Positions 63,193-64,000 of a stretch of DNA of 64,000 bases are shown here, piece by piece. The position numbers were made by a program, and so were the translations under genes. The number at the start of each line of letters is the position of its first letter. Position 1 is the stretch's first letter. The notes below the pieces were generated by a model. It did not search any database, had not been told where the DNA came from, and was given only the letters and a program-made list of their open reading frames with translations. The DNA is from CAVXDP01 sp964562925. Lineage in GTDB: Archaea; Thermoproteota; Bathyarchaeia; 40CM-2-53-6; CAVXDP01. The stretch covers positions 17,547 to 81,546 of the forward strand of contig CAZLVF010000003.1 of the NCBI GenBank assembly GCA_964562925.1, in the 5' to 3' direction.

Positions 63193-63597
63193 TTGGGTGA
63201 TGAGGAGTCGATCGCCAGAAAGTATTTTGACAGGAGTCTAACTGATAGGGAGAGAGCGATCTTCGAGGGTGCGATTGCTCTTGGAGCCACATATCATCAG
63301 TTTGTTGGGACACCCATTACGAAAGATGAGAAAGTTCTGAAATCTCTCGAAGAAGCTATTTCTAATGTGATGACACTTCAACCGTATAAGAAATTCGTCA
63401 GGTTTAGAATAGATAGAAGCGCCCTGAAAGGAGAGAAGACTCATCCATATGACTATGAAACATTGAAGGGGCGGCACATAGATCTTCAGGTAGTATCTGA
63501 GTATGGTGACTCTAGGGTTACACTCAGAATGAGATACGTTCCAGAAATCAATTATTCTTTGATGTTTGTGGAGAAAATCGAAAAGGTTTCCAAGTAG
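63193..63597 (+). CDS. mptD: Dihydroneopterin aldolase MptD
   Basis: Converts 7,8-dihydroneopterin to 6-hydroxymethyldihydropterin. The 134-residue protein matches the archaeal DUF372 family: IFEGAIALGATYHQFVGTPI then LKSLEEAI and RHIDLQVVSEYGDSRVTLRMRYVPEINYSLMFVEKIE. Start TTG 63193, 11 nt after the mptE stop. With mptA and mptE it covers three consecutive pterin steps (mptB phosphodiesterase is not in the window). Confidence 0.9.
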   Translation: MGDEESIARKYFDRSLTDRERAIFEGAIALGATYHQFVGTPITKDEKVLKSLEEAISNVMTLQPYKKFVRFRIDRSALKGEKTHPYDYETLKGRHIDLQVVSEYGDSRVTLRMRYVPEINYSLMFVEKIEKVSK

Positions 63598-63653
63598 CGC
63601 ACCTACTATCCGAAGCGACAGAATATCCGAGCTCATAGTCTTGGGGGTTTTCT

Positions 63654-64000
63654 TTGGCGAGAATAGCTTGGGCGATTACCGGGGCAGGTCACCTACTGAT
63701 CGAGTCATATGAGGTGATGGCGGAACTCGCCTCAAAACCAGGCGTTGAACTATCAACTTTTCTATCGAAGGCAGGAGTTGAATGCGTCAAGATGTATGGG
63801 GTATGGGAGAAGATTGGAGAAATCTCGAGAGATGTGTACGTTGATATGCGAGCCAGCGCGCCAGAGGTGGGAGGACTTTCTAGGGGACGATACAATGCCT
63901 TAATCGTCTCGCCAGCAACTGCAAACACCGTGGCAAAGGTGGTTGTTGGCATAGCTGATACACTTGTGACGAACGCTGTTGCCCAAGCTCAGAAGGGTGG
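63654..64000 (+). CDS. Dihydromethanopterin reductase-like flavoprotein (3' partial)
   Basis: The start TTG 63654, behind GGGGG, reads ARIAWAITGAGHLLIESYEVM; a later VSPATANTVAKVVVGIADTLVTNAVAQAQ is the flavoprotein (Dfp/archaeoflavoprotein) FMN-binding pattern. Archaeal DmrB of this type reduces dihydromethanopterin to H4MPT. The gene runs off the window. It is the fourth gene of the mptA-mptE-mptD set, which supports the assignment (inference). Confidence 0.75.
   Translation, partial: MARIAWAITGAGHLLIESYEVMAELASKPGVELSTFLSKAGVECVKMYGVWEKIGEISRDVYVDMRASAPEVGGLSRGRYNALIVSPATANTVAKVVVGIADTLVTNAVAQAQKG

Overview
The window reads as archaeal chromosomal DNA. Evidence: transcription factor S and RNA polymerase subunit Rpo12/RpoP, archaeal GlyRS, tRNA-splicing endonuclease EndA, an archaeal-type TrmI, KaiC-like ATPases, an archaeosortase-like protein, promoters with TATA boxes about 25 nt before the start region, and a tetrahydromethanopterin (H4MPT) C1 system. 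My best guess is a TACK-group archaeon near Bathyarchaeia; this is inference only. It is probably a metagenome scaffold: there are three 100-N gaps, and one is flanked by an exact 55-bp duplication, which points to an assembly artefact. I found no rRNA, tRNA, CRISPR array or insertion sequence.

Layout. 1-9.4 kb: a cell-surface region with two related repeat/membrane proteins (one with a CFI-box, one with a degenerate M6 peptidase domain), a small PEF-tailed secreted protein, an archaeosortase-like protein, a soluble KaiC-like ATPase and a membrane-anchored KaiC-like ATPase with a large ectodomain. 9.5-15 kb: GT2 and GT-C glycosyltransferases, a nucleotidyltransferase-kinase fusion and a HAD phosphatase. 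15-23.4 kb: Fe/Mn superoxide dismutase, TrmI, an ABC permease/ATPase pair, and several small proteins with double-CxxC zinc-ribbon tails. 23.5-35.6 kb: an HMG-CoA synthase/DUF35 fusion, a TGS GTPase, acetyl-CoA synthetase, TFS, an MBL hydrolase, a lipoate-ligase/radical-SAM pair and an HDAC-like hydrolase. 35.7-49.9 kb: M20 peptidase, Nudix, CBS protein, a YjbQ gene with an in-frame stop, a regulator with palindromic operators, thymidylate synthase, EndA, a PhoU-like protein, GlyRS, ribose-1,5-bisphosphate isomerase and Rpo12.

50.2-64 kb is the most coherent block: a tetrahydromethanopterin neighbourhood with ftr, beta-RFAP synthase, mptA, mptE, mptD and a dihydromethanopterin-reductase-like flavoprotein. 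Interleaved are a CofE-like ligase, a CitG/MdcB-like triphosphoribosyl-transferase, adenine deaminase, DUF447, two paralogous nucleotidyltransferases, a flavin reductase and DUF1464. The CitG-like enzyme plus nucleotidyltransferases suggest a route for the unresolved alpha-ribosyl-phosphodiester side chain of H4MPT, chemically parallel to the prosthetic group of citrate lyase and malonate decarboxylase, with adenine deaminase removing the adenine by-product. This is the main new hypothesis.
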